A stretch of DNA of 64,000 nucleotides, from NCBI GenBank assembly GCA_002416505.1, contig DIAM01000021.1, positions 509,763-573,762 of the forward strand, in the 5' to 3' direction. The notes under the pieces were generated by a model. The model made no database searches. It was not told where the DNA came from and was given only the letters and a program-made list of their open reading frames with translations. Each line of letters opens with the position of its first letter. The stretch's first letter is position 1. Positions 51,516 to 61,192 of the stretch are shown piece by piece. Position numbers and translations under genes: made by a program. The DNA is from Gammaproteobacteria bacterium UBA5078. GTDB lineage: Bacteria > Pseudomonadota > Gammaproteobacteria > Pseudomonadales > Pseudohongiellaceae.

Positions 51516-53633
51516 CTACAGTGCTGCATCTTCGAACAGTTCCGCCACCAATTCAAACCGGCTCAGGATGGCGGTGAATTGCGCGCTGTCCGCATCGTTG
51601 AGATTGACTATTTCCGGGCGCAGCACGATGAACAGTTCCTTGCGCTCGGCGACGTCCTGCTGATAAGAGAACAGCGCGCCCAGCACGGGGATTCGGTTGA
51701 GGCCCGGCACGCCGCTGTTCAAGTTTGAATCATTCGATTGGATCAGGCCACCCAGGACTACGTTCTCATTGTTGCGCACCACCACCGAGGTGGTGATCTC
51801 CTGGTTGTCGAAGATCGGGTTGTCGTCGACACCCGAGGCCTCCTGAATAGAGGACAGGCTCTGCGTGATCGTCAGGTTCACCACGCCATCGTTGTTGATG
51901 CGGGGCGTGATGAGCAGCACGATGCCGGTGTCGGTGTATTGAATGCTGCTGATGATGTTGTCGCCACTCTGGGTCGTGGTGGAACCAGAGCGCACTGGCA
52001 CCCGCGAGCCAATCTTGATCTCGCCTTCCATATTATTCATCACCGTCAGCGAGGGGCGCGCCAATAGCTGCACCTCGTTATTCGTCGCGATCGCCTCGAG
52101 GGTCGCCTCCACTCGCGCCGCCCCATCGACAAAGGACTTGGTGAACAGGAGGCCATCGAGACCGACGCTAGGAAGAAAGGTGGTAGCGGTGTCTGTGGAG
52201 ATACTATTGCTCGCATTCGCCGCGACTCGCGACCAGTCGACGCCGAACCGCGTCGCATCGGTGAGGGTGACCTGTGCGATCACGGCGTTGATCATCACCT
52301 GCAGGGGCACCGCGTCCAGCTGATTGATAGTGGCGAGCAGCTGCCTGTAATCACGCGGATTGGCGCGCACCAACAGGCTGTTGGTGGCCTCGTCGGCGAC
52401 GATGGAGACTCTGATATTCGCAGACACCGCTTGCTCGCTGGCGGCGCCAGCCACCGAGGCGCTGGCGAAGGCGGGGACCGTGCGACTGATGGTGTCGCCC
52501 TCGGGGGTGACGATATCCACGGTCTCGAGACGGCCGTTGCCGGTGCGCAGCTGTTCGTCCTCGTCATCGAGCTCGAACACGCTGGTCAGGGTCGCCGCTA
52601 GGTCCAGCGCGGTGAGATTCTTCACCCGATAATGGAACAACTGTTCGGACTGCTCCTGGCTATCGGCGTCGAGCAGGCGCATCCAGCGCGAGATCTCCTC
52701 GAAGCCGCGATTGGACGGCGCGGTCACTAGGACGGCGTTGATGCGCTCTAGGCCTTTGACTTGGAAGGCCGGATTATTGCCCTCGATCAATTGCAGGACC
52801 TCGGTCAGCTCCTGGGCCACCTCTGCGGCGGCCGCGAAGCTGAGGGGGTAGAGGTGCAGGCCCTGATTCTGGAATGGATCGGTATCAACCACGGCGAGCA
52901 ATTCGTTGATGCGGCTCAGCTGCGAGGGGCTCGCGGATATCGCGAGGGTATTGTTGGCGATGCGGGAGAGACTCCCAGTGGGCAGCACCAACGGGCCTAA
53001 CATCTCTAGGGCCGACTCCACCGATACAAACACCAGTGGCGTGATCTGGGTCACGACGCTCGCCGTGGTGCCCGATGCAGCGCCCAGCGTAGTAATCTCG
53101 ACGGGCAGATTCACATCGCCCTGGCGCGCGTAATACACGTTGCCGACCCGCTCTAGGGTCACGCCGGCTTGGCGGGTGAGCAGGCGGATCAGGGGCCAGA
53201 TGTCCGCCTGAGTTAGGGGGCGATTGGCCGAGGTGCGGATGCTGACCTTGTCGGCGATGCTAGGGTCGATGATGATCGTGGTATCCAGCGCGGCCGCTAA
53301 CTCTTCGATGACCACGCGCAGGTCTGCCTGCTCGTAGTTCAACTCCACCACGTCGGTACTAAGTGCGTTCACGGGAGCGGGCGGGGTATCCGCATACGCG
53401 CCAGCCCTACTGCTGCCGTCGCGGTTAATCTGTGCGATCAGGCGCTGCTGCTCGGCGTCTTGGGAAGACTGCACCAGCGCGGCCGGGGCGGCGGCGCTGG
53501 TCGTCGCGCTGGCCACGGCCGGGCTTGGGGCGGCGCTAGGGCGGGTAGCCGTAGCACTGCCACCGGGTAGCGCGGCGCAGGATGCCAGGCTCATCGCGAG
53601 GCCTATAAGTGCCAGTTGTCTCGTTGCGTTCAC
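51516..53633 (-). CDS. gspD: Type II secretion outer membrane secretin, probably lipidated
   Basis: 705 residues. The N-terminus (MNATRQLALIGLAMSLASC) ends in a lipobox LASC, so the mature protein would start with a lipid-bearing Cys19. An Ala/Pro/Ser-rich linker to about residue 90 is followed by the N0-N3 domains (VVIEELAAALDTTIIIDPSI; INELLAVVDT; NAVLVTAPSNRGFEEI) and the secretin core (VEATLEAIATNNEVQLLARPSL, GSRVPVRSG, VVLGGLIQSNDS, VPGLNRIPVLGALFS). Lipidated secretins such as Pseudomonas HxcQ insert without a pilotin. I start at the GTG seven bases after GGAG. Confidence 0.92.
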   Translation of the reverse strand: MNATRQLALIGLAMSLASCAALPGGSATATRPSAAPSPAVASATTSAAAPAALVQSSQDAEQQRLIAQINRDGSSRAGAYADTPPAPVNALSTDVVELNYEQADLRVVIEELAAALDTTIIIDPSIADKVSIRTSANRPLTQADIWPLIRLLTRQAGVTLERVGNVYYARQGDVNLPVEITTLGAASGTTASVVTQITPLVFVSVESALEMLGPLVLPTGSLSRIANNTLAISASPSQLSRINELLAVVDTDPFQNQGLHLYPLSFAAAAEVAQELTEVLQLIEGNNPAFQVKGLERINAVLVTAPSNRGFEEISRWMRLLDADSQEQSEQLFHYRVKNLTALDLAATLTSVFELDDEDEQLRTGNGRLETVDIVTPEGDTISRTVPAFASASVAGAASEQAVSANIRVSIVADEATNSLLVRANPRDYRQLLATINQLDAVPLQVMINAVIAQVTLTDATRFGVDWSRVAANASNSISTDTATTFLPSVGLDGLLFTKSFVDGAARVEATLEAIATNNEVQLLARPSLTVMNNMEGEIKIGSRVPVRSGSTTTQSGDNIISSIQYTDTGIVLLITPRINNDGVVNLTITQSLSSIQEASGVDDNPIFDNQEITTSVVVRNNENVVLGGLIQSNDSNLNSGVPGLNRIPVLGALFSYQQDVAERKELFIVLRPEIVNLNDADSAQFTAILSRFELVAELFEDAAL

Positions 53634-53653
53634 AGTTCTACTCCAGTCCAATT

Positions 53654-54862
53654 TTAAAAATCCACCGTGTTCATGGAGAACACCGCGGAGAGCATCGTGA
53701 TGGTGATGCCACCAACGGCAATGCCTAGAAATAAGATCAACGCGGGTTGTAGCGCCGAGACTAAGCTCGACATTTGATTCTTGACGCTCGTGTCGAAACT
53801 CGCCGCCGTCTTGAGCAGGATGCTGCCGGTTCTGCCCGACTCCTCGCCCACGGTGATGAGTTGATGCAATAGCGTGGGGAAGCGGTTCGTCTTCTCTAGC
53901 GAGATGCCGAGGCCCGAGCCCGAGCGCACGTCGTCCTCGACCTGGCGCAGGTGCCGCGCGATATCGGTATTGCTCACCACCTCACGGGACACCCGCAGTG
54001 CCCGGATCAAGGGAATACCCGCCTCCAATAGTGCGCCTAGGGTGCGCGCGAAGACTGCGCAGTCCTTATAGAGCAATAGGGCGCCCAGAAGCGGGGTAGA
54101 CAATAGGAACTGATCCTTGCGCAGCTTGCGCTGTGGGTCTTGGTCTAACCATCGCCACCACGCGACCACCCCCACGATGAGCACGATAAATAAATAGCCA
54201 TAGCTCTGCATGAAACTGCTGACGGCGAGCAGGAACGCGGCCGAGGCGGGAATCTGCGTGCCCGCATCCTCGAACATGATCGCGAACTGCGGCACCACGA
54301 ACGCCAGCAGCAGAAACACCGAGATGATGCCGGTCACCAACAACACGATCGGATAGATCATGGCCGAGAGGATCGCCTGGCGATTCTTCGCATTGGTCTC
54401 GAGGAAGTCCGCCAGATCGGGCAGCAGCTGATGCAAGATGCCGCCCTCCTCGCCCGCGCGCACGATGTTGATATACATCTTGGAGAACACGTCGGGTCGA
54501 GTCTCCATGGCCTCCGCGAGGCTCTTGCCTTCCTTGACGTCGCGGCGCATGGTGATGACTAGTTGCCGCATCCCCGCCGACTCGGTGATGCCCTCGAGAA
54601 GACGCAGGGCCTTGTCCAGCGGCACGCGCGCCTCAACGAGCGTGCACAGCCCGGTGGTGAAGTCGAGCACGTCGCTCGCCTTCAGGCGCTTCTTGCCGCC
54701 GCCCTTGGTGCCGGCCGAATCCGCGCGCGAGATCTTCACGGGGATCAGTTTCTTGCCCTGCAATATCTTCAGGGCCTCGCGCTCGGACTCCGCGTTGACC
54801 TGTCCGGTCAGCACATTGCCCTGGGCGTCATAGGCCTGATATCGATAGTATGCTGCACTCAT
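53654..54862 (-). CDS. gspF: Type II secretion inner membrane platform GspF
   Basis: 402 residues with two copies of the GspF helical domain (LVEARVPLDKALRLLEGITES near 75 and LLEAGIPLIRALRVSREVVSN near 275) and three membrane helices (about 175, 225, 378). It connects the ATPase GspE to pseudopilus growth. The start overlaps the gspE stop by four bases. Confidence 0.94.
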   Translation of the reverse strand: MSAAYYRYQAYDAQGNVLTGQVNAESEREALKILQGKKLIPVKISRADSAGTKGGGKKRLKASDVLDFTTGLCTLVEARVPLDKALRLLEGITESAGMRQLVITMRRDVKEGKSLAEAMETRPDVFSKMYINIVRAGEEGGILHQLLPDLADFLETNAKNRQAILSAMIYPIVLLVTGIISVFLLLAFVVPQFAIMFEDAGTQIPASAAFLLAVSSFMQSYGYLFIVLIVGVVAWWRWLDQDPQRKLRKDQFLLSTPLLGALLLYKDCAVFARTLGALLEAGIPLIRALRVSREVVSNTDIARHLRQVEDDVRSGSGLGISLEKTNRFPTLLHQLITVGEESGRTGSILLKTAASFDTSVKNQMSSLVSALQPALILFLGIAVGGITITMLSAVFSMNTVDF

Positions 54863-56319
54863 ATTGCCCGCGTCACTCGCACGACCTCTTCGGGGGTGGT
54901 TAGCCCGGCGCCGAGCTTCTCGAGCGCGTCCTGCCGGAGTGTTCTCATGCCTTCACTGATGGCCTGGTCGCGGATGACATTGGCGTCTGCGCCGCTCGCG
55001 ATGTGATGGCGGATGGTGTCGCTCATCACCAGCAGCTCATACAGGCCTATGCGCCCACGGTAGCCGCTGCCGCCGCAACGCTCACAGCCGGTGCCGCGGT
55101 GCAGCACCGGATAGTCCTTAGCCTCGATCTGCAAGACATTGGCCTCGTCGACGCTCAGGGCCTGCTCGATCTTGCAGTCGGTGCAGATGCGCCTGACCAG
55201 GCGCTGCGCCTGAATGGCCAAGAGGCTGGAGCTAATCAGATAGCCTTCCACCCCCATGTCCTGTAGCCGCGTGACGGCGCCCGCGGCATCGTTGGTGTGC
55301 AGGGTCGAGAACACTAGGTGGCCGGTGAGGGCGGACTCGATGGCGATCTCCGCGGTCTCGTGGTCGCGAATCTCCCCCACCATCAACACGTCGGGGTCTT
55401 GGCGCACAATCGAGCGCAGCCCCGCGGCGAAGGTGAGGCCGATGCTGGAGTTGGCCTGAATCTGGGTGATGCCCTCGAGCTGATACTCCACGGGGTCCTC
55501 GACGGTGATGATCTTCTGCTTCTCGCTGTTGATCTTCTCGAGAGTCGCGTAGAGCGTGGTGGTCTTGCCGCTACCGGTCGGGCCCGTGATCAGGATCATG
55601 CCGTGGGGCTGGGTGATCAGTTGCTGGTATTTGCCGAGGATCGATTCGGGCATCCCCAGCTGCTGCAGGCTCACGGCGGTATCGCTACGATCGAGGATAC
55701 GCAGCACCACCGATTCGCCGTGCACGCCGGGCAGGGTAGAGACACGCATGTCGAGTTGCTTGGCGCCGATGCGCGAGTCTATGCGGCCGTCCTGTGGGAG
55801 GCGCTTCTCGCCGATATCGAGTCGCGCCATCAGCTTGAGCCGCGACGCAACGGCGGTGTGAATCTTGATCGGCAGCCTCTCGATGCGCGTCATGATGCCG
55901 TCGACACGGCAACGCACATCCAAGTGATCTTCGTTAGGCTCGAAGTGAATATCGCTGGCGTTCAGGTCCAGGGCTCTGGCGAACAGATGATTGACCAGGC
56001 GAATGATCGGCGCCTCTGAGGCGAGGTCTTTGAGCTCCTCGTCGTCCTCGAAGCCCGACACGAACACGTCTTCGGTCTGATCGATCTGGGGCGAAAGCTC
56101 GGCGCGCCAATGTTTCATTAGGCGCGAGACCTCGTCGCCTTGGCCCCTGCGAAACTTCACGAGCTCGCCGGCGATGTAACGGATCTTGGCGCGCAGCTCG
56201 ATGCTCGGCAGGGTATTGCACACCAGCACGCCGGAGTCGTTAAAATCCTGCGCGGGCGCAATGCCCTCTGGCTCTAAGAGTTGCCCGAACATGGGCAGGC
56301 TGATCGCTGCATGAGTCAT
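54859..56319 (-). CDS. gspE: Type II secretion ATPase GspE
   Basis: 486 residues. Walker A is GPTGSGKTTTLY, followed by the Asp box ITVEDPVEYQLEGITQIQ, Walker B LMVGEIRDHETAEIA and the His box GHLVFSTLHTNDA. A four-cysteine zinc element (CTDC ... CERC) precedes GRIGLYELL. The N-terminal domain that contacts GspL is short. It powers the pseudopilus from the cytoplasm. Confidence 0.95.
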   Translation of the reverse strand: MTHAAISLPMFGQLLEPEGIAPAQDFNDSGVLVCNTLPSIELRAKIRYIAGELVKFRRGQGDEVSRLMKHWRAELSPQIDQTEDVFVSGFEDDEELKDLASEAPIIRLVNHLFARALDLNASDIHFEPNEDHLDVRCRVDGIMTRIERLPIKIHTAVASRLKLMARLDIGEKRLPQDGRIDSRIGAKQLDMRVSTLPGVHGESVVLRILDRSDTAVSLQQLGMPESILGKYQQLITQPHGMILITGPTGSGKTTTLYATLEKINSEKQKIITVEDPVEYQLEGITQIQANSSIGLTFAAGLRSIVRQDPDVLMVGEIRDHETAEIAIESALTGHLVFSTLHTNDAAGAVTRLQDMGVEGYLISSSLLAIQAQRLVRRICTDCKIEQALSVDEANVLQIEAKDYPVLHRGTGCERCGGSGYRGRIGLYELLVMSDTIRHHIASGADANVIRDQAISEGMRTLRQDALEKLGAGLTTPEEVVRVTRAI

Positions 56320-56322
56320 GAT

Positions 56323-56880
56323 TTAATCCGCCGCCCCCGTGCGCGCAGGCGTGGTCCTGCTGAACCCGACTACCGTGATGGTGCCCGCGTATTGATTGCG
56401 ATTGCGGCGCACGCTAAAGCTGCTGACGCCGAGCAGAGGGGAGGAGGTCTCGATTCTGTCGAGGAAACTCAGGATGTAATTCTGATTGCTCGTGACGATG
56501 GTCAGCTCTTGCTCCACCAGAATCCAACCGTCGGTCTCCATCGATTCGGCCAGTTTAGTAGAGGTAATGGAGACATTGGTCTCGTTCGCGTAGTCCCTAA
56601 CCAGGCGCTGAATATTGGCACTGACCAGGGGGATGGAGCTGTCTTGAAAAAGCTGTTGGGTCAGTTCGGCGCCGCGATCGAGCACCTGGGCGCGACGCTC
56701 GCTCCATGTCTGCGCGTCTTCGATCAATCTGCGCTCGCGCTCTAGGCTAGTCTGCAATTCATCGATCCTGTCGGCACGGGCGCTGTACTGACTCTGGATC
56801 GCGGGATAGCCCTGCGTCAACGCGAAGACTAGGCCGACGGCCAGTGCGGCAAACAAGATATTCTTCTCGCGTTTAGTCAT
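56323..56880 (-). CDS. gspM: Type II secretion protein GspM-like
   Basis: 185 residues with one N-terminal membrane helix (ILFAALAVGLVFALTQGY), a coiled coil and a ferredoxin-like periplasmic domain (ILSFLDRIETSSPLLGVSSFSV). The assignment rests on this layout and on its place between gspL and gspE; the sequence is also PilO-like, and the families are structurally related. It lies three bases before gspE and six after gspL. Confidence 0.8.
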   Translation of the reverse strand: MTKREKNILFAALAVGLVFALTQGYPAIQSQYSARADRIDELQTSLERERRLIEDAQTWSERRAQVLDRGAELTQQLFQDSSIPLVSANIQRLVRDYANETNVSITSTKLAESMETDGWILVEQELTIVTSNQNYILSFLDRIETSSPLLGVSSFSVRRNRNQYAGTITVVGFSRTTPARTGAAD

Positions 56881-56886
56881 CTCGGT

Positions 56887-58212
56887 TTAGCGCCTCGCAT
56901 CCGGAAAATACCATTGCCGATAGGCGTCGTAGTCCACCGTACTCAGGCTCAGCTCGATGAAGTAGCGGTTATTGTTCGTGGCGCGAGCGAAGTCTACGCC
57001 CGTGAATAGTGAATTCTCTTCGAGCTGTTGCAACAGACTCTGCGGATCCGGACTCTCGCCTTCGATCTCCACACTGCCCTCGTCGATCTCGATCGAGGTC
57101 AACACGCTTGGGTTGAGAACCGCCTGCAACTCGAGCAGGGTCTGGGAGATATTCTGCAGGGGAAACTCGTTCAACACGCCCCAGCTCAGCTCAAACTCGC
57201 GCACCAAGGCCTGGTCCGCGCGCGCCTGCGCAGAGTCTTCCTGCAATGCCTGCAAATTGCTCTCTAGACGCGATATCTGGAACGACTGCCATAGAAAGGG
57301 TGAGCTACTCAGCAGCACGACCAGCAGCGCGGCGACGGCGAGGTAACTAAGGCGCTTGCCTTTCTCCGCCTGTCTGCGCGCCTCGCTCGCGCCGTTGGGG
57401 AGGAAACTATATTCTAGGTCTGCCTTCACTTGCTGTGACAGATCGCTGTAGTCCTGTGCGCCGAGCATATTCTTTACCTGCTCGGTCTCGCTCTCTAGGG
57501 CTAGGCACTGCTCCTGCCACTGCCTCGCGAATTCTTCGTCGCCGAGATCCTGTTTGGACAGGAACAAATAGTGCGTTAAGACCCCATCGCGATAGACTAG
57601 CCGCGTTAGATGCGTCGCGTCTGCGTCGTTGATCTGCACTGCGCCGGCACTGTGCATAGCGCCTGCCGCCGCCACGGCTCTAGGCAGCACGGCGGTGAGG
57701 AATATATCCTGCGCCGCGAAGGCCTCGAACAGGGCGTCTATTCTCTGCTCGTCGGTCCACAATACGATATCCGCCGCGCCATCGCTCTTGGCGCTCGGAT
57801 TTACGGTGAACGCTAAGGCGCGCTCGTAGCTGGGTAGTTGTACGGCCGTTTGCAGGGCGAGGGCAGAGCGCAGATTCTCTCGGGCCACCCCTGGCATGTT
57901 GACCTGTGTGGCGATGAACTCGCTGGAGGGGAGCAGTAGGAGTACCGTAGGGCGCGTGTCGTGCTGCGCCAGTAATTCCCTCGCCGCCATGGCGATAGAC
58001 TCCGCTTGGCTGACGCCTTCGGCCACCGTCACGCTGCGCCAGCTATTGTTGGCGAGGTCGTAAATCTTGGCGTCGAACACCATCAACACAGTATCAACCC
58101 GCGCGAGTAGGCGCGACTTGGCATTGGCCTGCAGCATGCTCTTGAGCGACGGCGGCAGTTTATCTGCCAACTGCTGCATAAGAGACTGTATTGTGGTTTT
58201 GCTTGAAGTCAT
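56887..58212 (-). CDS. gspL: Type II secretion protein GspL-like
   Basis: 441 residues. The cytoplasmic part (1-285) has the actin-like GspL pattern (VDTVLMVFDAKIYDL; VLLLLPSSEFIATQVNMPG; NLRSALALQTAVQLPSYE). A single membrane helix (LSYLAVAALLVVLLSSSPFLW, in pieces) and a coiled coil plus small periplasmic domain follow. It recruits GspE and pairs with GspM. It is the first gene of the operon; no gspC precedes it. The next gene upstream is an unrelated GGDEF protein. Confidence 0.82.
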   Translation of the reverse strand: MTSSKTTIQSLMQQLADKLPPSLKSMLQANAKSRLLARVDTVLMVFDAKIYDLANNSWRSVTVAEGVSQAESIAMAARELLAQHDTRPTVLLLLPSSEFIATQVNMPGVARENLRSALALQTAVQLPSYERALAFTVNPSAKSDGAADIVLWTDEQRIDALFEAFAAQDIFLTAVLPRAVAAAGAMHSAGAVQINDADATHLTRLVYRDGVLTHYLFLSKQDLGDEEFARQWQEQCLALESETEQVKNMLGAQDYSDLSQQVKADLEYSFLPNGASEARRQAEKGKRLSYLAVAALLVVLLSSSPFLWQSFQISRLESNLQALQEDSAQARADQALVREFELSWGVLNEFPLQNISQTLLELQAVLNPSVLTSIEIDEGSVEIEGESPDPQSLLQQLEENSLFTGVDFARATNNNRYFIELSLSTVDYDAYRQWYFPDARR

Positions 58213-58289
58213 ATTGCTCGGCTGAAATCTGTTTCGAAACGACGGTAAGACTGAGGTTCGGCTTAAATAGTTTGCGCTGGCGCTCGATT

Positions 58290-60323
58290 TTACTGAGCGC
58301 TAGGCGCTTGCTTGGCAGGATTTTCGGCCTCGGCGAGGCAGACCCGATTGCGGCCACCCGCTTTGGCGCGATAGAGCGCCTTGTCGCTGCGCTCGAACAC
58401 CTTCTCGGGAGTATCTAAGGCCTCGAAGCAAGACAGGCCGAAGGACATGGTGATCTGCACCTGCTTCTCCTTGAAGTGGAACGGACACTTCTCGATCTTC
58501 TCACGCACGCTATTGATCAATGGCTGCGCGTCCTCCAGCGAGGTAGCGGGCATGATGATGGCGAATTCTTCGCCGCCATAACGGGCCACGAAGTCGGTCT
58601 TGCGCAGCCTAGAAGATATCTCTTTTGCCAATATTTTCAATACCTTATCGCCGGCTAGGTGGCCATAGGTGTCGTTGATGCGCTTGAAGTGATCGACGTC
58701 GCAGATCGCCAGGCACAGGCCGGGCTGGCCGGTCTTGCTTAGGCTGTTGCGCCACTGCACAAACTCTTCCAGTACGCGCTTATCGTAGGCCGCCCGGTTA
58801 GGGAGTTCGGTTAGGGCATCGCGCGAGGCCATCTGTTCCTGTTGCGCTAGATGCATCCGCAACTCCTTAGACTCGATCTCCATGGCATGTAAGCGCTGCT
58901 CTAGCGCGCGGGTATGCTCGCTGGTGCTCTCTTGTTGCGCCGACTTCATGGCCTTGAATTGGTCCATGGAGGACAGAATCGTGGTGAGCTGACCCTGCAC
59001 CGCGCTCTTAAGCTCGCCTATATCCTCTGCGACCTTGACCGTCTCGGCGATATCGCTGATCTGTGTCCGCACCGCATCGTCCAACTCGCGCTCCGAGCTG
59101 CGCGACGCGCCCTCTTGCTCGCGAGAGAACTGCACGTATTCCTGCACCTGCCCGAGGCTCTCGTTCAGCTCGTTAAGAAAGTGCTGAAACTCCGTTCGCT
59201 CCTGCTCTACCGCGGCGCTAATGAGCGCGTAGAGGTCCTCGAGCACGGAGACGAACTCATACCAGTTCAAACCCTGGCCGATTTTGGCGCGAATCTTCGA
59301 GGCGAGGGGGGTGGAGCGTTCGGTGACGAAAATATTATCGAGAATACGCAGCAGGACAGGTTCGGCATGATCCGCGATTGCGGAGAAACCCGGCTCGGGC
59401 TCTTCGCTATGCCGCTCACGCTCAGCCTCCTCGTCCCGAGTAGGCGCGCTAGCCGCGTCACCGATGAGCTTGGCCTCCGGCGCTGAGTCCGTCTGCGCGG
59501 CGATAGCGCTGCTTAGGTCCTCGGCCGCGGCATCGAGCGGCTCCGTGGCGGGGGCCTCACTAATATTAGCCTGCTTCGTCGCGCTGGGGGAGGCCGCCGA
59601 GGCGGCCGCACTGACCTCTCGCTGCGCGCTGGCCGGCGCTTGCTTAGGGGCGTTGTCAGGCTCGGTCTCTCTATGCTCGGCGCGCGCTGTTGGCGCTGCA
59701 TCCTCGCCGGTGTCGGCCTGGGATGCTGCTTCGCCGCGCGTCTGCGCCGTCGGCTCGGCAGCCTTATCGGGAGCACTAGAGAATAGCCGCGACCAGAAGC
59801 CAGACTCGGAGCCGGTCTCCTCGGTCTCACTCTGGAAGGTCAGCTCGCGCACCACCATGCGCAATAGCTCGAGAAAATCGACCAATAGCACGGAGTGGTT
59901 CTGGGGATCTTTGACCTTGCCGGGCAATACCTTGGCGTATTGGCGCACGGCACGCTTCAATTCGCGGGAGAGTTTGATCTCTTGTAGCTGCTTGACGCTA
60001 AGGGTGAGGGCGCTCTGTATCGAGCTGACACTCTGCTCTTTGTGTGAGTCTAGGCGCAGCACCGAGCGCTCGATGCGCTCGAGCAGCAATTCCAAACCGG
60101 ATTCGGTGTCTTCTGAGCGCAGCGTAGTGCGCAGTGAGGACAGCTCGCGGTCTAAGCTGGCGTCGAGACCATCGCCGGCAAGGCTAACGCCGACGAGTCC
60201 GCGGCGAAGCAATCTGATGCGATTGAGGAGGGATTTTTCACGGCTATCATGCACTTCGAGTGCATCGAGGAATTTCTTCTTCCAGCGAGCGACTTCTACG
60301 CTCTCGTTGTCCCTTTGGCTCAT
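58290..60323 (-). CDS. Diguanylate cyclase with long N-terminal helical region
   Basis: 677 residues. About 500 residues of mostly helical sequence come first, with an Ala/Glu/Thr-rich disordered stretch near 185-310 and coiled coils near 455-505. The GGDEF domain (about 510-670) has DALTELPNRAAYD, the nucleotide site ICDVDHFKRINDTYGH and active signature ARYGGEEFAII. An inhibitory site RKTD lies five residues before the signature. So c-di-GMP synthesis with product inhibition is expected. No membrane segment is visible; the input signal is unknown. It is 77 bases before gspL on the same strand and may be co-transcribed. Confidence 0.88.
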   Translation of the reverse strand: MSQRDNESVEVARWKKKFLDALEVHDSREKSLLNRIRLLRRGLVGVSLAGDGLDASLDRELSSLRTTLRSEDTESGLELLLERIERSVLRLDSHKEQSVSSIQSALTLSVKQLQEIKLSRELKRAVRQYAKVLPGKVKDPQNHSVLLVDFLELLRMVVRELTFQSETEETGSESGFWSRLFSSAPDKAAEPTAQTRGEAASQADTGEDAAPTARAEHRETEPDNAPKQAPASAQREVSAAASAASPSATKQANISEAPATEPLDAAAEDLSSAIAAQTDSAPEAKLIGDAASAPTRDEEAERERHSEEPEPGFSAIADHAEPVLLRILDNIFVTERSTPLASKIRAKIGQGLNWYEFVSVLEDLYALISAAVEQERTEFQHFLNELNESLGQVQEYVQFSREQEGASRSSERELDDAVRTQISDIAETVKVAEDIGELKSAVQGQLTTILSSMDQFKAMKSAQQESTSEHTRALEQRLHAMEIESKELRMHLAQQEQMASRDALTELPNRAAYDKRVLEEFVQWRNSLSKTGQPGLCLAICDVDHFKRINDTYGHLAGDKVLKILAKEISSRLRKTDFVARYGGEEFAIIMPATSLEDAQPLINSVREKIEKCPFHFKEKQVQITMSFGLSCFEALDTPEKVFERSDKALYRAKAGGRNRVCLAEAENPAKQAPSAQ

Positions 60324-60372
60324 TGAATACGGCTCTTATGCAGACATCCTAGAAATTCATAAAACCGCGACT

Positions 60373-60403
60373 CACTAGCGGCAGCGGGCGCTGCCTGCTA
60401 GTG
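60373..60403 (-). terminator. Hairpin after dsbA, possible terminator
   Basis: CACTAGC-GGCAGC pairs with GCTGCC-T-GCTAGTG through a one-base bulge, 30 bases after the dsbA stop. On the minus strand a TTTT follows after a short gap (CGCGGTTTTATG), so termination is plausible but the T-run is not adjacent. Confidence 0.5.
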
Positions 60404-60431
60404 GGCCTGATGATGCCACTGGGGGCTTGGA

Positions 60432-61073
60432 TCAGCTAGAGCTTCTTTCTTTATTGACTAGGAAATTCACAACTTCCAGCATCTCCTGTTGCGTGCGCAC
60501 CGCATCGCCAGTAGAGATCAAATACTTACCATTGACGATCATATTCGGCGTGCTGCGCACTTGATACTCACGCATCTTGGCCTCGGCCTGGTTCACCTTG
60601 GTCCTTACAGAGAAGGAGTTGAACGCACGACCGAACTCTTCGGCACTTACACCATGCTTGGCGAATAGGGCCGAGATCTGCTGTTCGTTCTGCAGGCGGT
60701 TGCCCTCGACATTGATCGCGGTGAAGATTGGGCTGTGCAGTACATCTAGCTTGCCCAGCGCCTCTGCTGCGTAGAGGACCTGTGCATGGATCTTCATCAG
60801 GTCATTCCAAATCGCGGGGAAACGCACGAAATCTACATCCGCTGGCGCATTCGCGATGAAGTCCTCGACTAGCGGCTCGAATGTGAAGCAATGCGGACAG
60901 CCGTACCAGAACACCTCGACAACTTCGATCTTAGACGCATCGTTGGTCTTAACCACTGTCGGCAATACCGTGTAGTGGGTCCCCTCAACGAAGCGAGCAG
61001 GCTGAGCCAGGACCGCAAAGGCCAGTGGCGCTAATACTAATACTGCAAGAAACTGCTTAATCATCTTTTTCAT
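60432..61073 (-). CDS. dsbA: Periplasmic thiol:disulfide oxidoreductase DsbA
   Basis: 213 residues with signal peptide (KQFLAVLVLAPLAFAVLAQP). The thioredoxin-fold site is FWYGCPHCFTFEP, and the cis-Pro loop is RSTPNMIVNGKY. It introduces disulfides into exported proteins, which here could include the cytochromes and the metalloprotease. Location next to cytochrome c4 and engB matches the order in Pseudomonas. Confidence 0.96.
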   Translation of the reverse strand: MKKMIKQFLAVLVLAPLAFAVLAQPARFVEGTHYTVLPTVVKTNDASKIEVVEVFWYGCPHCFTFEPLVEDFIANAPADVDFVRFPAIWNDLMKIHAQVLYAAEALGKLDVLHSPIFTAINVEGNRLQNEQQISALFAKHGVSAEEFGRAFNSFSVRTKVNQAEAKMREYQVRSTPNMIVNGKYLISTGDAVRTQQEMLEVVNFLVNKERSSS

Positions 61074-61192
61074 CTTGGTACTCCCTCAGATTTGTTCTCT
61101 TAACGATTCAGTAAAACTGAACTAAAAGACCGTTCTGGCCCGGTTAACTTACCAAATTACGATAAAGCGGGTTTTAAGATGGCTCTTAGACC

